DNA from: Brachybacterium ginsengisoli
Lineage (GTDB): Bacteria > Actinomycetota > Actinomycetes > Actinomycetales > Dermabacteraceae
NCBI RefSeq assembly: GCF_002407065.1
Contig: NZ_CP023564.1
Span: 3,224,001 to 3,288,000, forward strand
DNA: 64,000 nucleotides
Direction of reading: 5' to 3'
Translations under genes and position numbers: made by a program
Part shown: positions 46,372 through 55,718 of the stretch, in pieces
Numbering within the stretch: the first letter of the stretch is position 1
Layout: each line of letters starts with the position of its first letter
Notes under the pieces: generated by a model
The model's database searches: none
Told to the model about the DNA's origin: nothing
Seen by the model: only the letters and a program-made list of their open reading frames with translations

Positions 46372-47489
46372 CCGATGGCCCTCCGGGAGGTCTCGCGCTG
46401 GACGGTGGGGAAGACGGTGCCGTCGTACCCGGCCAGCAGAGGGCTCTCGTGGATCGCGGCGATGAGGGAGCCGCGCGCTCCGGCGAACGGCCCGCAGACG
46501 GCGGCGCGCACCTCCGGTCGGGAGCCCGCCGAGCCGGCCGTGCCCTCATGGACCGCGGACTCGATGAGCGGGAGGATCTCCGGGCGCTCCGCGGGGACGC
46601 GCCCGCCGACGACGATCAGATCCGGGTTCAGGATCATCACCGCCGCTCCCAGCACGGTGCCGACGGCGTCGGCCGCCCGGCCCAGCTGGACGGGGTCCGC
46701 CTCGGCGAGCGCCTCGATGCCCGCGACCGTCTCGAGGCATCCGCGCTTGCCGCAGCGGCACAGCTCTCCGTCGGCCCGGACGACGACGTGCCCGAACTCG
46801 CCGGCGACACGATCCGCGCCCTGGTGCAGCCGCCCGTCGACCACCACGGCGCCGCCCACGCCGTCGCTGAGGTGGAGGTAGATCGCATGCGAGGACCGGC
46901 TCCCCCGCTCGCTGGCCTCGGCGAGGCCGGCGAAGCGCACGTTGTTGTCCACCGTGACGTCGACGTCGAAGGCCTCGGCGAGCAGACGGGCGACCACCGG
47001 TTCGGCGGCCGTGCGGCTGCGGCCGGTGACCCCGGCGGCCATCCCCTGCAGCGCGCCGAAGTGGAGATGATGCTCCTTCGCCAGGCGCCGGGCGAGCGCC
47101 ACCGCGCGCTCCACCCGCTCGTCCCATCCGCTCCCCTCGTCGTAGGAGACCTCCGCCTGCGCGACCACCTCGTGGCTCGGGTCGGCGATCGCGAGGGCGA
47201 CGCGGCGGTGCCCGAAGTCCAGGCCGAGGAACTGGGCGGAGCCGGGGTCGAGGGCGAGCAGCGCGGCGGGCCGTCCGCTCCCCCGCCGCTGTGCGGCATC
47301 GGTGTCGGTGACGACCACGGCGCCGCGGCCCACGAGGTCCGCGACGATCTCGGACAGCGTGGTGCGGGAGAGCCGCGTCGCCTCGGCGAGCTGGGCGCGG
47401 CTGGAGGGGCCCCGGGACCTGAGCGCGGCCAGGACACGCATTTCATGGGTTCGTCGCGTCAGTGCGAGAACACCGAGGTGATCGGTCAT
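46368..47489 (-). CDS. ROK family transcriptional regulator
   Basis: The 373-residue protein is read from ATG 47489. The N-terminal winged helix (RVLAALRSRGPSSRAQLAEA, then LSRTTLSEIVADLV) is followed by a ROK domain (FLGLDFGHRRVALAIADPSH) with the zinc motif GHVVVRADGELCRCGKRGCL. It heads the operon with the sulfatases and GH51 and is divergent from the aldolase-ABC operon at 47685. The shared 195-bp gap holds a strong palindrome. Confidence 0.92.
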   Translation of the reverse strand: MTDHLGVLALTRRTHEMRVLAALRSRGPSSRAQLAEATRLSRTTLSEIVADLVGRGAVVVTDTDAAQRRGSGRPAALLALDPGSAQFLGLDFGHRRVALAIADPSHEVVAQAEVSYDEGSGWDERVERAVALARRLAKEHHLHFGALQGMAAGVTGRSRTAAEPVVARLLAEAFDVDVTVDNNVRFAGLAEASERGSRSSHAIYLHLSDGVGGAVVVDGRLHQGADRVAGEFGHVVVRADGELCRCGKRGCLETVAGIEALAEADPVQLGRAADAVGTVLGAAVMILNPDLIVVGGRVPAERPEILPLIESAVHEGTAGSAGSRPEVRAAVCGPFAGARGSLIAAIHESPLLAGYDGTVFPTVQRETSRRAIG

Positions 47490-47635
47490 GCGGGCAACCG
47501 TAGGGTGGCGGCATTTTTCCGACAACCCTCCGGCAGAAAGATTCGGAGGGCGGGCGTCGAGGCGACTCCGCTCGACCGACGGAACCATCGACGCTCGAAC
47601 CCCTTCCCGGCGAACCTCACGACTGCTACTCTCCC

Positions 47636-47662
47636 GTTGACGGTTAACCGTAGACGGTCAAC
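47636..47662. promoter_or_regulatory. nested palindromes, candidate operator before the DHDPS-family gene
   Basis: ACGGTTAACCGT is a perfect 12-bp palindrome (47640-47651), nested in outer arms GTTGAC and GTCAAC. It lies 23 bp upstream of the ATG at 47685. The ROK protein at 46368 is the nearest candidate ligand; direct evidence is lacking. Confidence 0.55.
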
Positions 47663-47684
47663 GACGACAACGAGAGGTTCCTGC

Positions 47685-48563
47685 ATGTCCATTCCTGAGA
47701 TCCTGTCCGCGCTCACCACGCCCTTCGACGAGGACGGCGCGATCGACCACGAGTCCTTCGCGCGCCGGCTGGAGGACGTCGCCGCGACGCTCGACGGCGT
47801 CTTCGTCGCCGGCACCACCGGCGAGTTCCTCGCCCTGGACGTCACCGAGCGTGCCGCGCTCGCCGAGCAGGCCCTAGAGGTCCTCGGGCCGCAGCGGGTG
47901 GTGATTCACGTGGGCAGCTCGAGCACCCGGCAGTCCCTCGAGATCACCGAACGCGTCGCCGCCCTGGGAGCCATCCGGTTCGCAGCGATCACGCCCCACT
48001 ACCTCGCCGCCAGCACCGCGGGCATCACGCGCCACTGGGAGGCGATCGCAAAGGAGTGCGGCGGCGAGCTCTACGGCTACGTCTTCCCGGATGTCGCGGT
48101 CACCGATCTCGCTCCCGCGGATCTGCCCGAGGTCCTCGAGAGCGGCATCACGGGCCTGAAGGTCAGCGGGGCGGCGAGCGCCCGGGTCGAGGAGTACCTC
48201 GAGGCCGCCCCCGACGGATTCAAGCTCTGGTCCGGCAACGATGCGGACCTCCCCGCCACCATGGCCGCCGGAGGAACCGGAACCGTCTCCGGGGTCAGCT
48301 CCGCTGCCCCGACGCTCTGGCAGGACCTCAGCCGGGCCCTGGCGACACAGGATGCAGCCGCGATAGCCGCGGCACAGCAGAGGATCGCCCGACTGGTCCC
48401 GCTCCTCGGCCCCAGCATCGCGAACATCAAGCACGCCCTCCACCGGACCACCGGTGAGGCCTCCACGTGCCGCATGACCATCGACCAGCCCGATGGCGAG
48501 CAGATCGCCCGGATCGACCAGGCGCTGAGCGATCTGGACCTCCTGGACATGGTCACCTCGTGA
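47685..48563 (+). CDS. dihydrodipicolinate synthase family protein
   Basis: The 292-residue class I aldolase-fold protein has AGTTGEFLALDVTERAALAE, the conserved Tyr132 in YGYVFP and the Schiff-base Lys159 in ITGLKVSG. A GAGAGG ribosome site precedes the ATG. In this operon with a hydroxyacid dehydrogenase and a sugar importer it is more likely a lyase or dehydratase of a keto-deoxy sugar acid than a lysine-pathway DapA. The next gene overlaps its stop by 4 bp (GTGA). Confidence 0.88.
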   Translation: MSIPEILSALTTPFDEDGAIDHESFARRLEDVAATLDGVFVAGTTGEFLALDVTERAALAEQALEVLGPQRVVIHVGSSSTRQSLEITERVAALGAIRFAAITPHYLAASTAGITRHWEAIAKECGGELYGYVFPDVAVTDLAPADLPEVLESGITGLKVSGAASARVEEYLEAAPDGFKLWSGNDADLPATMAAGGTGTVSGVSSAAPTLWQDLSRALATQDAAAIAAAQQRIARLVPLLGPSIANIKHALHRTTGEASTCRMTIDQPDGEQIARIDQALSDLDLLDMVTS

Positions 48564-49540
48564 GCAGGATCCTGGTGGGCCCGGTCCGCTTCGAGACCCT
48601 GTGCCCAAGCGGATACGCCCAGCTGGTCGCGGCCGGGCACGACGTGGTGCTCAACCCGGGCTCCACGCCCTACGAGAAGGCGGATCTGCTCGAGCGGGTG
48701 CACGACATCGATGCGGCGATCGTCGGAATGGACGACTGGGACGCCGAGGTGATCGCCGCGGCACCGTCGCTGCAGATCCTCTCGAAGCTCGGGGTCGGCG
48801 TCGACAACATCGACCTGGACTCGGCGCGGATCCGCGGGGTCGATGTCACGAACGCCCCGGGGGCGAATGCGAACGCCGTGGCGGAGATGGCCCTCGCGCT
48901 GCTCCTCGCCGCCGTCCGCCGCATCCCGAGGCAGGACAGCACGGTGCGGGCGGGCGGCTGGGACCGCTTCAACGGATTCGAGATCACCGGCTCTTCGATC
49001 GGCCTGATCGGATTCGGGAACACCTCCCAGAACCTCGCCCGTCGGCTGCGGGGCTTCGATGTCACCCTCACGGCCTGCGATCCCCAGGCCGACGAGGCGG
49101 CAGCAAGCGAGCTCGGAGTACGTCTCACCAGCTTGGACGAGGTCCTAGCCAGCTCCCACGCCGTGAGCGTGCACGCACCGCACCTGCCGTCCACCCATCA
49201 CATGCTCTCCACCGCGGAGTTCGCCGCGATGCGACCGGGCAGCGTCGTGGTCAACACCAGCAGGGGCGGCGTCATCGACGAGGCCGCCCTCGCCGAGGCC
49301 CTCCGCTCGGGACACCTCGCCGCCGCCGGCATCGACGTGTGGGAGGAGGAGCCCGTCTCCCCCGATCACCCGCTGCTCGCCCTGGACACCGTGGTCGCCA
49401 CCTGCCACAGCGCAGCCGATACCCGCGAGGCCTACGAGCAGGTCGGCCGCGTCGTCTGCGCGGCGATCGTCGACCGTCTCGCCGGCAGGCGCCCCGACAA
49501 CATCCGCACCACGGACACCACCAGACTCACGAAGGAGTGA
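48560..49540 (+). CDS. D-2-hydroxyacid dehydrogenase family protein
   Basis: The 326-residue protein uses a GTG start overlapping the previous stop. The nucleotide-binding segment GLIGFGNTSQNLARRLRGFD has Ser in place of the third glycine. The catalytic Arg is in NTSRGGVIDEAAL, the Glu in DVWEEEPVSP and the His in VATCHSA. It resembles phosphoglycerate-dehydrogenase-like enzymes acting on 2-hydroxy or 2-keto acids, and probably processes the product of the preceding enzyme. Confidence 0.9.
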   Translation: MSRILVGPVRFETLCPSGYAQLVAAGHDVVLNPGSTPYEKADLLERVHDIDAAIVGMDDWDAEVIAAAPSLQILSKLGVGVDNIDLDSARIRGVDVTNAPGANANAVAEMALALLLAAVRRIPRQDSTVRAGGWDRFNGFEITGSSIGLIGFGNTSQNLARRLRGFDVTLTACDPQADEAAASELGVRLTSLDEVLASSHAVSVHAPHLPSTHHMLSTAEFAAMRPGSVVVNTSRGGVIDEAALAEALRSGHLAAAGIDVWEEEPVSPDHPLLALDTVVATCHSAADTREAYEQVGRVVCAAIVDRLAGRRPDNIRTTDTTRLTKE

Positions 49541-49545
49541 ATCCC

Positions 49546-50844
49546 ATGTCCATCACCCGCAGAAACCTCATCCTCGCCGGTGGGCTCGGCACGGCCGGCC
49601 TGACCCTCGCCGCCTGCGGCGGGGGCTCCCCTGCGAAGCAGGACGAAGACGTCACCGACATCACCGTCGTCTCCGGCAACAACCCATGGGTCCAGGGCCT
49701 CGAGAAGCACCTGGACCGGTACGCCGAGGAGACCGGGGTGGCCGTCCACCTCGACACTTACGGCAACGAACAGCTCAACGACCAGTACAAGGTCAAGCTC
49801 AACGCCTCCGACGACACCTTCGACGTGATGGTCTTCCAGGTCCAGGACGTCGCCCGGGAGTTCGCCCGCAACGGATGGCTCCTCGACGTCACTGACCGCG
49901 TGGAGGCGGAGTCGGACTGGGGCTGGGACGACTTCCAGGAGGCCGCCCGCGAGGCCGTCACCGTCGACGACGTGGTCCTCGGAGTTCCCCTGATGACCGA
50001 ACGCCACGTCGTCTACTACCGCAAGGACCTCCTCGAGAAGGCCGGCATGGCCGTCCCGACGACTCTCGACGAGCTCGAGGCCGCCGCCGAGGCCCTCCAC
50101 GACCCGGGAAGCGGCATGTCCGGGATCGCGATGCGCGGCCAGGCGGTGGCTGCGGTGACCCAGTTCAGCTCGTTCCTCTACTCCTTCGGAGGCGACTTCC
50201 AGGCCGACGGCGCCTCGGCGCTCAACTCCGATGCCGCGATCGCCGCGTACGACTACTACGGGCGGGTCCTGCGCGAGTTCGGGCCGGAGGGCGTCACCTC
50301 GATGGGCTGGGTGGAGGCGTCCGCGCTGTTCGCCCAGGGCCGGGCGGCCTTCTACCTGGACGCGGACTCCCAGGCGTACACCTTCCTCGATGAGTCCTCC
50401 TCCTCCGTGGTGGAGACCGTCGACTTCGCCCCATTCCCCGCAGGCCCTGCGGGAAGCAAGCCGTACAGCATCGTCCCGTGGACGGCGGGCATCAACAGCT
50501 TCTCCCGCAAGCAGGACGCCGCGTGGAAGTTCATCACCTGGGCGACGAGCCAGGGCATGCTCACGACGCTCATGAGCGAGGACACCCTGCCCTCTCCCCG
50601 ACAGTCCAGCTGGGACGACGACGCCGCTGCGGGCTCGTTCCCGGCGGGACTCGTCACGAACGTCCAGGCCACTCTCGACGGAGTGGTCGGCCACGACAGG
50701 CCGCAGGTCGAGCAGGTGGCACAGGCGCGCGAGTACGTCGGCGCCCCGATCATCGCCTCGATCAACGGTGAGGACGTCCCCGCCGCAGCGACCAAGGCCG
50801 ACGAACAGCTCCAGGAGCTGATCGACGCCGAGGCACCGGCATGA
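49546..50844 (+). CDS. extracellular solute-binding lipoprotein of ABC importer
   Basis: The 432-residue protein has a GAAGGAGTG ribosome site. The signal has twin arginines at 5-6 (SITRRNLILAGGLG) and a lipobox LAAC with Cys24. The mature part has family 1 features (DDTFDVMVFQVQDVAREFAR; RHVVYYRKDLLEKAG). It serves the two overlapping permeases downstream. The ligand is unknown but is probably a sugar or sugar acid fed to the two enzymes upstream. Confidence 0.92.
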   Translation: MSITRRNLILAGGLGTAGLTLAACGGGSPAKQDEDVTDITVVSGNNPWVQGLEKHLDRYAEETGVAVHLDTYGNEQLNDQYKVKLNASDDTFDVMVFQVQDVAREFARNGWLLDVTDRVEAESDWGWDDFQEAAREAVTVDDVVLGVPLMTERHVVYYRKDLLEKAGMAVPTTLDELEAAAEALHDPGSGMSGIAMRGQAVAAVTQFSSFLYSFGGDFQADGASALNSDAAIAAYDYYGRVLREFGPEGVTSMGWVEASALFAQGRAAFYLDADSQAYTFLDESSSSVVETVDFAPFPAGPAGSKPYSIVPWTAGINSFSRKQDAAWKFITWATSQGMLTTLMSEDTLPSPRQSSWDDDAAAGSFPAGLVTNVQATLDGVVGHDRPQVEQVAQAREYVGAPIIASINGEDVPAAATKADEQLQELIDAEAPA

Positions 50845-51842
50845 TCACCGGGACCGCGCCGGCGGGAGCGGAGCCGGACGCGGCACATCTCTCCGCACCG
50901 GGCCCCGTCTTCCGGCCCGAGGACCACCGCCCCGAGCGCCGACGAGGACTCCGTGACCGGCTGGGCAGCTGGATCGACCGGCACCTCAAGGTCCTCTTCA
51001 TCGCGCCGTCGGTGGCCTACATCGCCACGATGATCGCGTTCCCGATCCTGTACACGGTGTACCTCTCGCTGACGAACTCGCAGGGCGCGGTCACCCGCCC
51101 CTTCGACATGGTCGGACTGGAGAACTACACCCACTGGCTGACCGACACAGACCGCTTCTGGCCGGCCACCTGGAGGACGATCTACTACACCGCGCTCGCC
51201 CTGGCTCTCGAGATGGTCTTCGGGCTGGCGATCGCCCTGCTGCTGCGCAAGAGCTTCCGCGGGCAGGGGATCGTCCGTGCGGCGATCCTGGCTCCGCTGG
51301 TGGCCACCCCGGTCGCCATCGGGATGATGTGGATGCTCCTGCTCGAGCCCAACATCGGCATCGTGAACCACATGCTGGGGAACCTCTCGCTCCCCCGCCT
51401 GGGCTTCCTCACCTCGCCCGGCCAGGCGCTCACGACGCTCGCCCTGATCGACGTGTGGCAGTGGACCCCGATGGTCGCGCTCATCCTGCTCGCGGGTCTC
51501 AGCTCGCTTCCCGACGAGCCCTATGAGGCGGCGTCTGTCGACGGCGCGAGTCGTCTCCAGCAGTTCTGGTACGTCACGCTCCCGATGCTCTGGCCGACGA
51601 TGGCCGCCGCCATGATGCTGCGGGCGGTCGATGCGCTGAAGTCGTTCGACGTCATCTACGCCACCAAGGGGCGGGGCGGCGGCTCCGAGCACGAGGTCGA
51701 GACGCTGAACATCCTCGCCTATGGGCAGAGCTTCGAGTTCTCCCAGTACGGGCGCGCGTCGGCCCTCCTGATGATCTTCCTGATGCTGATCGTCGCCGCG
51801 CTGGCCGTGATCCACATCCTTCGCAAGGCAGGACAACAATGA
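50841..51842 (+). CDS. sugar ABC transporter permease (MalF-like)
   Basis: The 333-residue protein has a long basic and acidic N-terminus before six membrane helices. The EAA loop is EPYEAASVDGASRLQQFWYV. The ATG overlaps the binding-protein stop, and the stop overlaps the next permease start. No ATPase gene follows in this operon. Confidence 0.92.
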   Translation: MITGTAPAGAEPDAAHLSAPGPVFRPEDHRPERRRGLRDRLGSWIDRHLKVLFIAPSVAYIATMIAFPILYTVYLSLTNSQGAVTRPFDMVGLENYTHWLTDTDRFWPATWRTIYYTALALALEMVFGLAIALLLRKSFRGQGIVRAAILAPLVATPVAIGMMWMLLLEPNIGIVNHMLGNLSLPRLGFLTSPGQALTTLALIDVWQWTPMVALILLAGLSSLPDEPYEAASVDGASRLQQFWYVTLPMLWPTMAAAMMLRAVDALKSFDVIYATKGRGGGSEHEVETLNILAYGQSFEFSQYGRASALLMIFLMLIVAALAVIHILRKAGQQ

Positions 51843-52693
51843 ACACCGTCACCACTCTCCCCCTGCCCCGTCGACGGACCTCCCGTCATCGGCTCGGCAG
51901 CACGCTGCGCACCGTCGCCATCGCCGTCGTCCTCGCGGTGCTCCTCCTCCCCATCGTGTGGATGGTGCTGGCCTCGCTGCGCACTACGCTCGACATCGTC
52001 GACCCTCAACGGTTCCTCACCGCCGGCTTCACGCTGGACAACTATCGGGGCGTCCTCTCCCGCTACAACTTCTCGCCGTTCATCGCGAACTCGTTCCTCA
52101 TCGCCTTCGCCTCCACGCTCATCGCCCTGGTGGTGGGCGCTCCGGCGGCGTTCGCGATCTCCCGGTTCCACGTCCGCAACGCCACGGCCTTCCTGATGCT
52201 CGCCAGGGTCCTCCCCGGCGTCAGCCTGCTGGTGCCCTGGTTCTTCCTCTTCTCGACGCTGGGAGTGGTGGGCGGCTACCCGGTGCTGATCGGCACGCAC
52301 GTCTTCGTGACGCTGCCGTTCGTCGTGGCGGTCATGGCGGGCTTCTTCACGAGCCTTCCCGAGGAGCTGGAGGAGTCCGCACAGGTCGACGGACTCACCA
52401 GGGCCGGGGCGTTCCTCCGCATCACGCTCCCGCTGTCCGTGCCGGGACTCGCCACCTCGGCGATCCTCGCGTTCATCTTCAGCTGGAACAACTTCCTGTT
52501 CGCGCTGGTGCTCTCCAGCCAGCAGACCCGCACTCTGCCCGTGGCGATCTCCAACTTCACGGCCTATGCGTCGGTCGACTGGGGCGGCCTCATGGCGGCG
52601 GCGGTCGTCATCACCCTCCCGGTCATCCTCGTCGCTCTGGTGGCACAGAAGTACGTGGTCTCCGGACTCGCGGCCGGGGCGACCAAGGGATGA
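51839..52693 (+). CDS. sugar ABC transporter permease (MalG-like)
   Basis: The 284-residue protein has six membrane segments, the EAA loop EELEESAQVDGLTRAGAFLR and a MalG-type C-terminus (QKYVVSGLAAGATKG). It ends the importer operon. Energy coupling must come from an ATPase elsewhere, such as the one at 14583 or an MsiK-like protein. Confidence 0.92.
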   Translation: MNTVTTLPLPRRRTSRHRLGSTLRTVAIAVVLAVLLLPIVWMVLASLRTTLDIVDPQRFLTAGFTLDNYRGVLSRYNFSPFIANSFLIAFASTLIALVVGAPAAFAISRFHVRNATAFLMLARVLPGVSLLVPWFFLFSTLGVVGGYPVLIGTHVFVTLPFVVAVMAGFFTSLPEELEESAQVDGLTRAGAFLRITLPLSVPGLATSAILAFIFSWNNFLFALVLSSQQTRTLPVAISNFTAYASVDWGGLMAAAVVITLPVILVALVAQKYVVSGLAAGATKG

Positions 52694-52704
52694 CGGCGCA
52701 GGCC

Positions 52705-52735
52705 AGTGCCTCGCGGGGACGATCTCGCGGGCACT
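52705..52735 (+). terminator. stem-loop after the ABC importer operon
   Basis: AGTGCCTCGCG pairs with CGCGGGCACT across a 10-nt loop, with one bulge, 12 bp after the permease stop. No T-tract, as is common in high-GC actinobacteria. Confidence 0.5.
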
Positions 52736-52851
52736 TGGGGCCCGGGAGCGCGGTGTCCTCGAGGGACTTTCATGATCTGGTGTCCTGCACTTCGTAGACT
52801 CGAGGCCGGATCGTCCCCGGCGTCCGCACCCACTCACCGGAAGGACTCCCC

Positions 52852-53517
52852 GTGCCAGACACACCGAGCATCCGCGTCGGCTCCCTCGGCGATCGCCTCG
52901 CGCAGAATCTCAGGATCGCGATCATCCGCGGCGACCTCGCGCCCGGGAGCCGGCTGATAGAAGGTGCGCTGGCCTCGGAGTACGACCTCTCTCGCGGACC
53001 GGTCCGCGATGCGCTGCGGGTCCTGATCGACGAGCACCTGGTCCTTCCCGAGCGCAAGGGGTATCGCGTCCGCGGGATCTCGGAGGCCGACGTCGACGAG
53101 CTGTACGGCGTGCGAGGGGCGCTCGAGGCGCTCGTCATCCGGAGCCTGTCCGACGCCGAGGAGCCCATCGACTGGACGGAGGCCGAGCGGGCCCTGAAGC
53201 GGATGCGTCAGGCGGCGGACGTCGGCGACTGGTACGAGTTCGCGCGACATGACCTCGGCTTCCACACCTCGCTGTACCGGCTGGGCCCGAACCGTCGTGC
53301 CGAGTCGATGTGGAATCGCATCGAGCCGACCTTCGCCGTGGTGTTGCAGCAGACGAACCGGCAGGACGTGGACCTCCACCCGTCGATGCACGACCACGCC
53401 CAGCTCCTGGACGCTGTCCGCGAGGGGCGGGTCGATGATGCGCTCGAGTATCTCGAGGAGCATCTCAACGGCTCGCGGCGGCGGATGAAGATCGCACTCA
53501 CCGAGCCGCGTCGCTGA
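52852..53517 (+). CDS. GntR family regulator, FCD subfamily
   Basis: The 221-residue protein uses a GTG start with GGAAGGA upstream. The winged helix is at about residues 12-75 (NLRIAIIRGDLAPGSRLIEG, then LSRGPVRDALRVLIDEHLV). The FCD domain has the metal histidines in FARHDLGFHTSLYRLG and SMHDHAQLLDAVREG. It follows the importer operon and may regulate it or the M20 gene downstream. Confidence 0.9.
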   Translation: MPDTPSIRVGSLGDRLAQNLRIAIIRGDLAPGSRLIEGALASEYDLSRGPVRDALRVLIDEHLVLPERKGYRVRGISEADVDELYGVRGALEALVIRSLSDAEEPIDWTEAERALKRMRQAADVGDWYEFARHDLGFHTSLYRLGPNRRAESMWNRIEPTFAVVLQQTNRQDVDLHPSMHDHAQLLDAVREGRVDDALEYLEEHLNGSRRRMKIALTEPRR

Positions 53518-53651
53518 CGGTCCGGTTCCGAGCCCCGGCCCGTCGGGCGCAGGGAGACGTCGCCACCAGCACGAACAGCGCCTAGTCTCGGCTCATCGGA
53601 CGTTCCGACTGCCCGACACTGCACCACCCATCCCCGCCTCGGGAGGCCCCG

Positions 53652-54719
53652 TTGATCGACCCCGTCGACCTCGCCGCGGATCTCGTCCGCATCCCCAGCC
53701 CATCGAACGATGCCGACGGCATGCGCGCCGTCCAGCGGCATGTCGCGGACGTCCTGCGGGATCATATGCCCGCAGCCCGGATCCGCACGGGCGGCGAGGA
53801 TCGACCGTGGACGCTGATCTCCGTCGAGACGGGAGGCCCGGTCCCCCTGTTCGCCTGCCACACCGACACGGTGCCGGTGGGGGACGTGGGCAGCTGGTCG
53901 CGAGATCCTCACGCCGGCGAGGTCGACGGCGCCCACCTGCACGGGCGGGGCTCGGTGGATATGAAAGGCGGGCTGGCCGCTGCGGCCGTCGCGCTGATCC
54001 GCGCGGCGAGCCGCGGCGCCGGCGGGCATCTGCTCCTCACCGCTGATGAGGAGGTCGGCTCTCTCGGCGCCCAGCGCACGAGCGAGGCGCTGGAGGGCCT
54101 CGACCTAGCCGGGATCATCATCCCCGAGGCCACCGCCCTCGGCGTGCGGTGCAGTCATCGCGGTGCGTGCTGGCTGCGCCTCATCTCGCGGGGCCGCGCC
54201 GCGCACGGCTCGGCGCCCGAGCGCGGGGTCAACGCCGTGCTCCGCCTCGCCGGCGCACTGGGCCCTGCCTTGGCGGCGGCACCGCTGCGCGTCGACGAGA
54301 CGCTGGGGGCGGAGACCGCCTCGATCGGCACCTTCCAGGGCGGTCACGCGACCAACATCGTCCCCGACTCGGCGATGGCGACCCTCGACCAGCGCACCGT
54401 CGCCGACTCCGGTCCCCTGCTCGCGCACTGGCGCGGGGCGGACGGCATCGACGAGGTGGAGACGATCCTCGATCTCGCCGCGCTGCGCACCGATCCTGAC
54501 TCGTCGTTCGTGACGTCGCTGCCGTCGCCCGTCGAGACCGCTCCGGTCACCTACTTCACCGACGGATCCGTGCTCCAGGGCTTCCGCCCGGACATTCCGA
54601 TCGTCGTCTGGGGTCCCGGGGATCCGATACAGATGCACTCGGTCGACGAGCACCTCGAGCTCGGCCAGATCACCGACGCCGCCCACCTGTACGAGCAGGT
54701 GCTGCTCTCAGCTCCCTGA
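53652..54719 (+). CDS. M20 family metallohydrolase (ArgE/DapE/ACY1)
   Basis: The 355-residue protein is read from a TTG start with GGGAGG upstream (MIDPVDLAADLVRIPSPSND). Metal and catalytic residues are visible as His70 and Asp72 in ACHTDTVPVGD, Asp103 in GSVDMKGG, and Glu133/Glu134 in ADEEVGS. A dimerisation lid domain begins near SHRGACWLRLISRGRAAHGS. It would hydrolyse an N-acyl amino acid or peptide. Its 3' end overlaps the convergent LacI gene by 12 bp. Confidence 0.9.
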   Translation: MIDPVDLAADLVRIPSPSNDADGMRAVQRHVADVLRDHMPAARIRTGGEDRPWTLISVETGGPVPLFACHTDTVPVGDVGSWSRDPHAGEVDGAHLHGRGSVDMKGGLAAAAVALIRAASRGAGGHLLLTADEEVGSLGAQRTSEALEGLDLAGIIIPEATALGVRCSHRGACWLRLISRGRAAHGSAPERGVNAVLRLAGALGPALAAAPLRVDETLGAETASIGTFQGGHATNIVPDSAMATLDQRTVADSGPLLAHWRGADGIDEVETILDLAALRTDPDSSFVTSLPSPVETAPVTYFTDGSVLQGFRPDIPIVVWGPGDPIQMHSVDEHLELGQITDAAHLYEQVLLSAP

Positions 54720-55706
54720 GGGGCGGAGCCCTGCGACCGATTCGGCGATCCGCAGCTCCATCGGCAGATGCTGCACCGTCGGCTCCGCGCCGCGGGCCGC
54801 CGCCTCGACGAGGTCCAGAGCGCGGCGGGCGAGCTCGTCGAACGGCTGCACCACCGTGCTGAGGCGCGGCGTGACCCAGGACCCCTGTTCGATGCCGTCG
54901 AAGCCGATCAGCGAGAGGTCCTCGGGGATCCGGATGCCGTGCCTCGGCGCGGCGGCGGCGATGCCCACCGCGACGATGTCGCTGCCTGCGAAGACGGCGG
55001 TGGGGCGATCCTCGAGGCGGAGCACCTGCGAGAGGGCGTGGGCGCCGAAGGACTCCGAATACGTCCCCTCCAGCACCAGTCGCGAGTCCACCTCGAGCCC
55101 GGCGTCCCGCACCGCTCGGAGGTATCCGCGCAGGCGATCGCGCGCGGACTCCAGGTCCCCCGGACCGGCGACATGCGCGATGCGCTGGTGACCGCGGCTG
55201 AGCAGGAAGGTCGTCGCCTGATAAGCCCCTTCGAAGTTGTCGGCGCCGACGAACCCGCGGCGCTCGGCGAGCGCACCGCCCAGCTGTTCGTCGAGGGCCA
55301 CGAACGGAAAGTCCTCCGGGACCTCCGCCAGCAGCTCGCCGCTGCCGGTCATCGAGACGAACACGATGGCGTCAGCACCCAGCCCGCGCCCTCGAGCGCA
55401 CTTGGCGACGATCTTTCGCTCGCGCGCCTCGAGGCCGTCCGAGACGACCACGGAGACCTCCAGGTCCCGATGATGCGCGGCATCTGTGACGGCCTGCGCC
55501 AGCTGGGCGAAGTACGGATTGGACAGCTCGGGGACCACGAGCGCCAGGTGATGCACGGCACTGCGCGGCACGGCGAAACCCGTGGCCTCCATGGCCGTGC
55601 GGATCTTCGTCTCGGTCTCCGGGCTGAGCTGGAGCTGCCCCTTCAGGAAGCGCGAGACGGTCGACGTCGAGACGCCGGCTTCGCGAGCGACGGCAGATAT
55701 CGACAT
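54708..55706 (-). CDS. LacI family transcriptional repressor
   Basis: The 332-residue protein is read from ATG 55706 with a GGAAGGGA ribosome site. The N-terminal HTH and hinge (MSISAVAREAGVSTSTVSRF) are followed by a periplasmic-binding-protein-like sensor domain (LALVVPELSNPYFAQLAQAV). It diverges from the operon at 55901-59712, and the gap contains a classic LacI-type operator. Four 13-bp direct repeats lie directly upstream of its ribosome site. Confidence 0.93.
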   Translation of the reverse strand: MSISAVAREAGVSTSTVSRFLKGQLQLSPETETKIRTAMEATGFAVPRSAVHHLALVVPELSNPYFAQLAQAVTDAAHHRDLEVSVVVSDGLEARERKIVAKCARGRGLGADAIVFVSMTGSGELLAEVPEDFPFVALDEQLGGALAERRGFVGADNFEGAYQATTFLLSRGHQRIAHVAGPGDLESARDRLRGYLRAVRDAGLEVDSRLVLEGTYSESFGAHALSQVLRLEDRPTAVFAGSDIVAVGIAAAAPRHGIRIPEDLSLIGFDGIEQGSWVTPRLSTVVQPFDELARRALDLVEAAARGAEPTVQHLPMELRIAESVAGLRPSGS

Positions 55707-55718
55707 GAGCTCCCTTCC

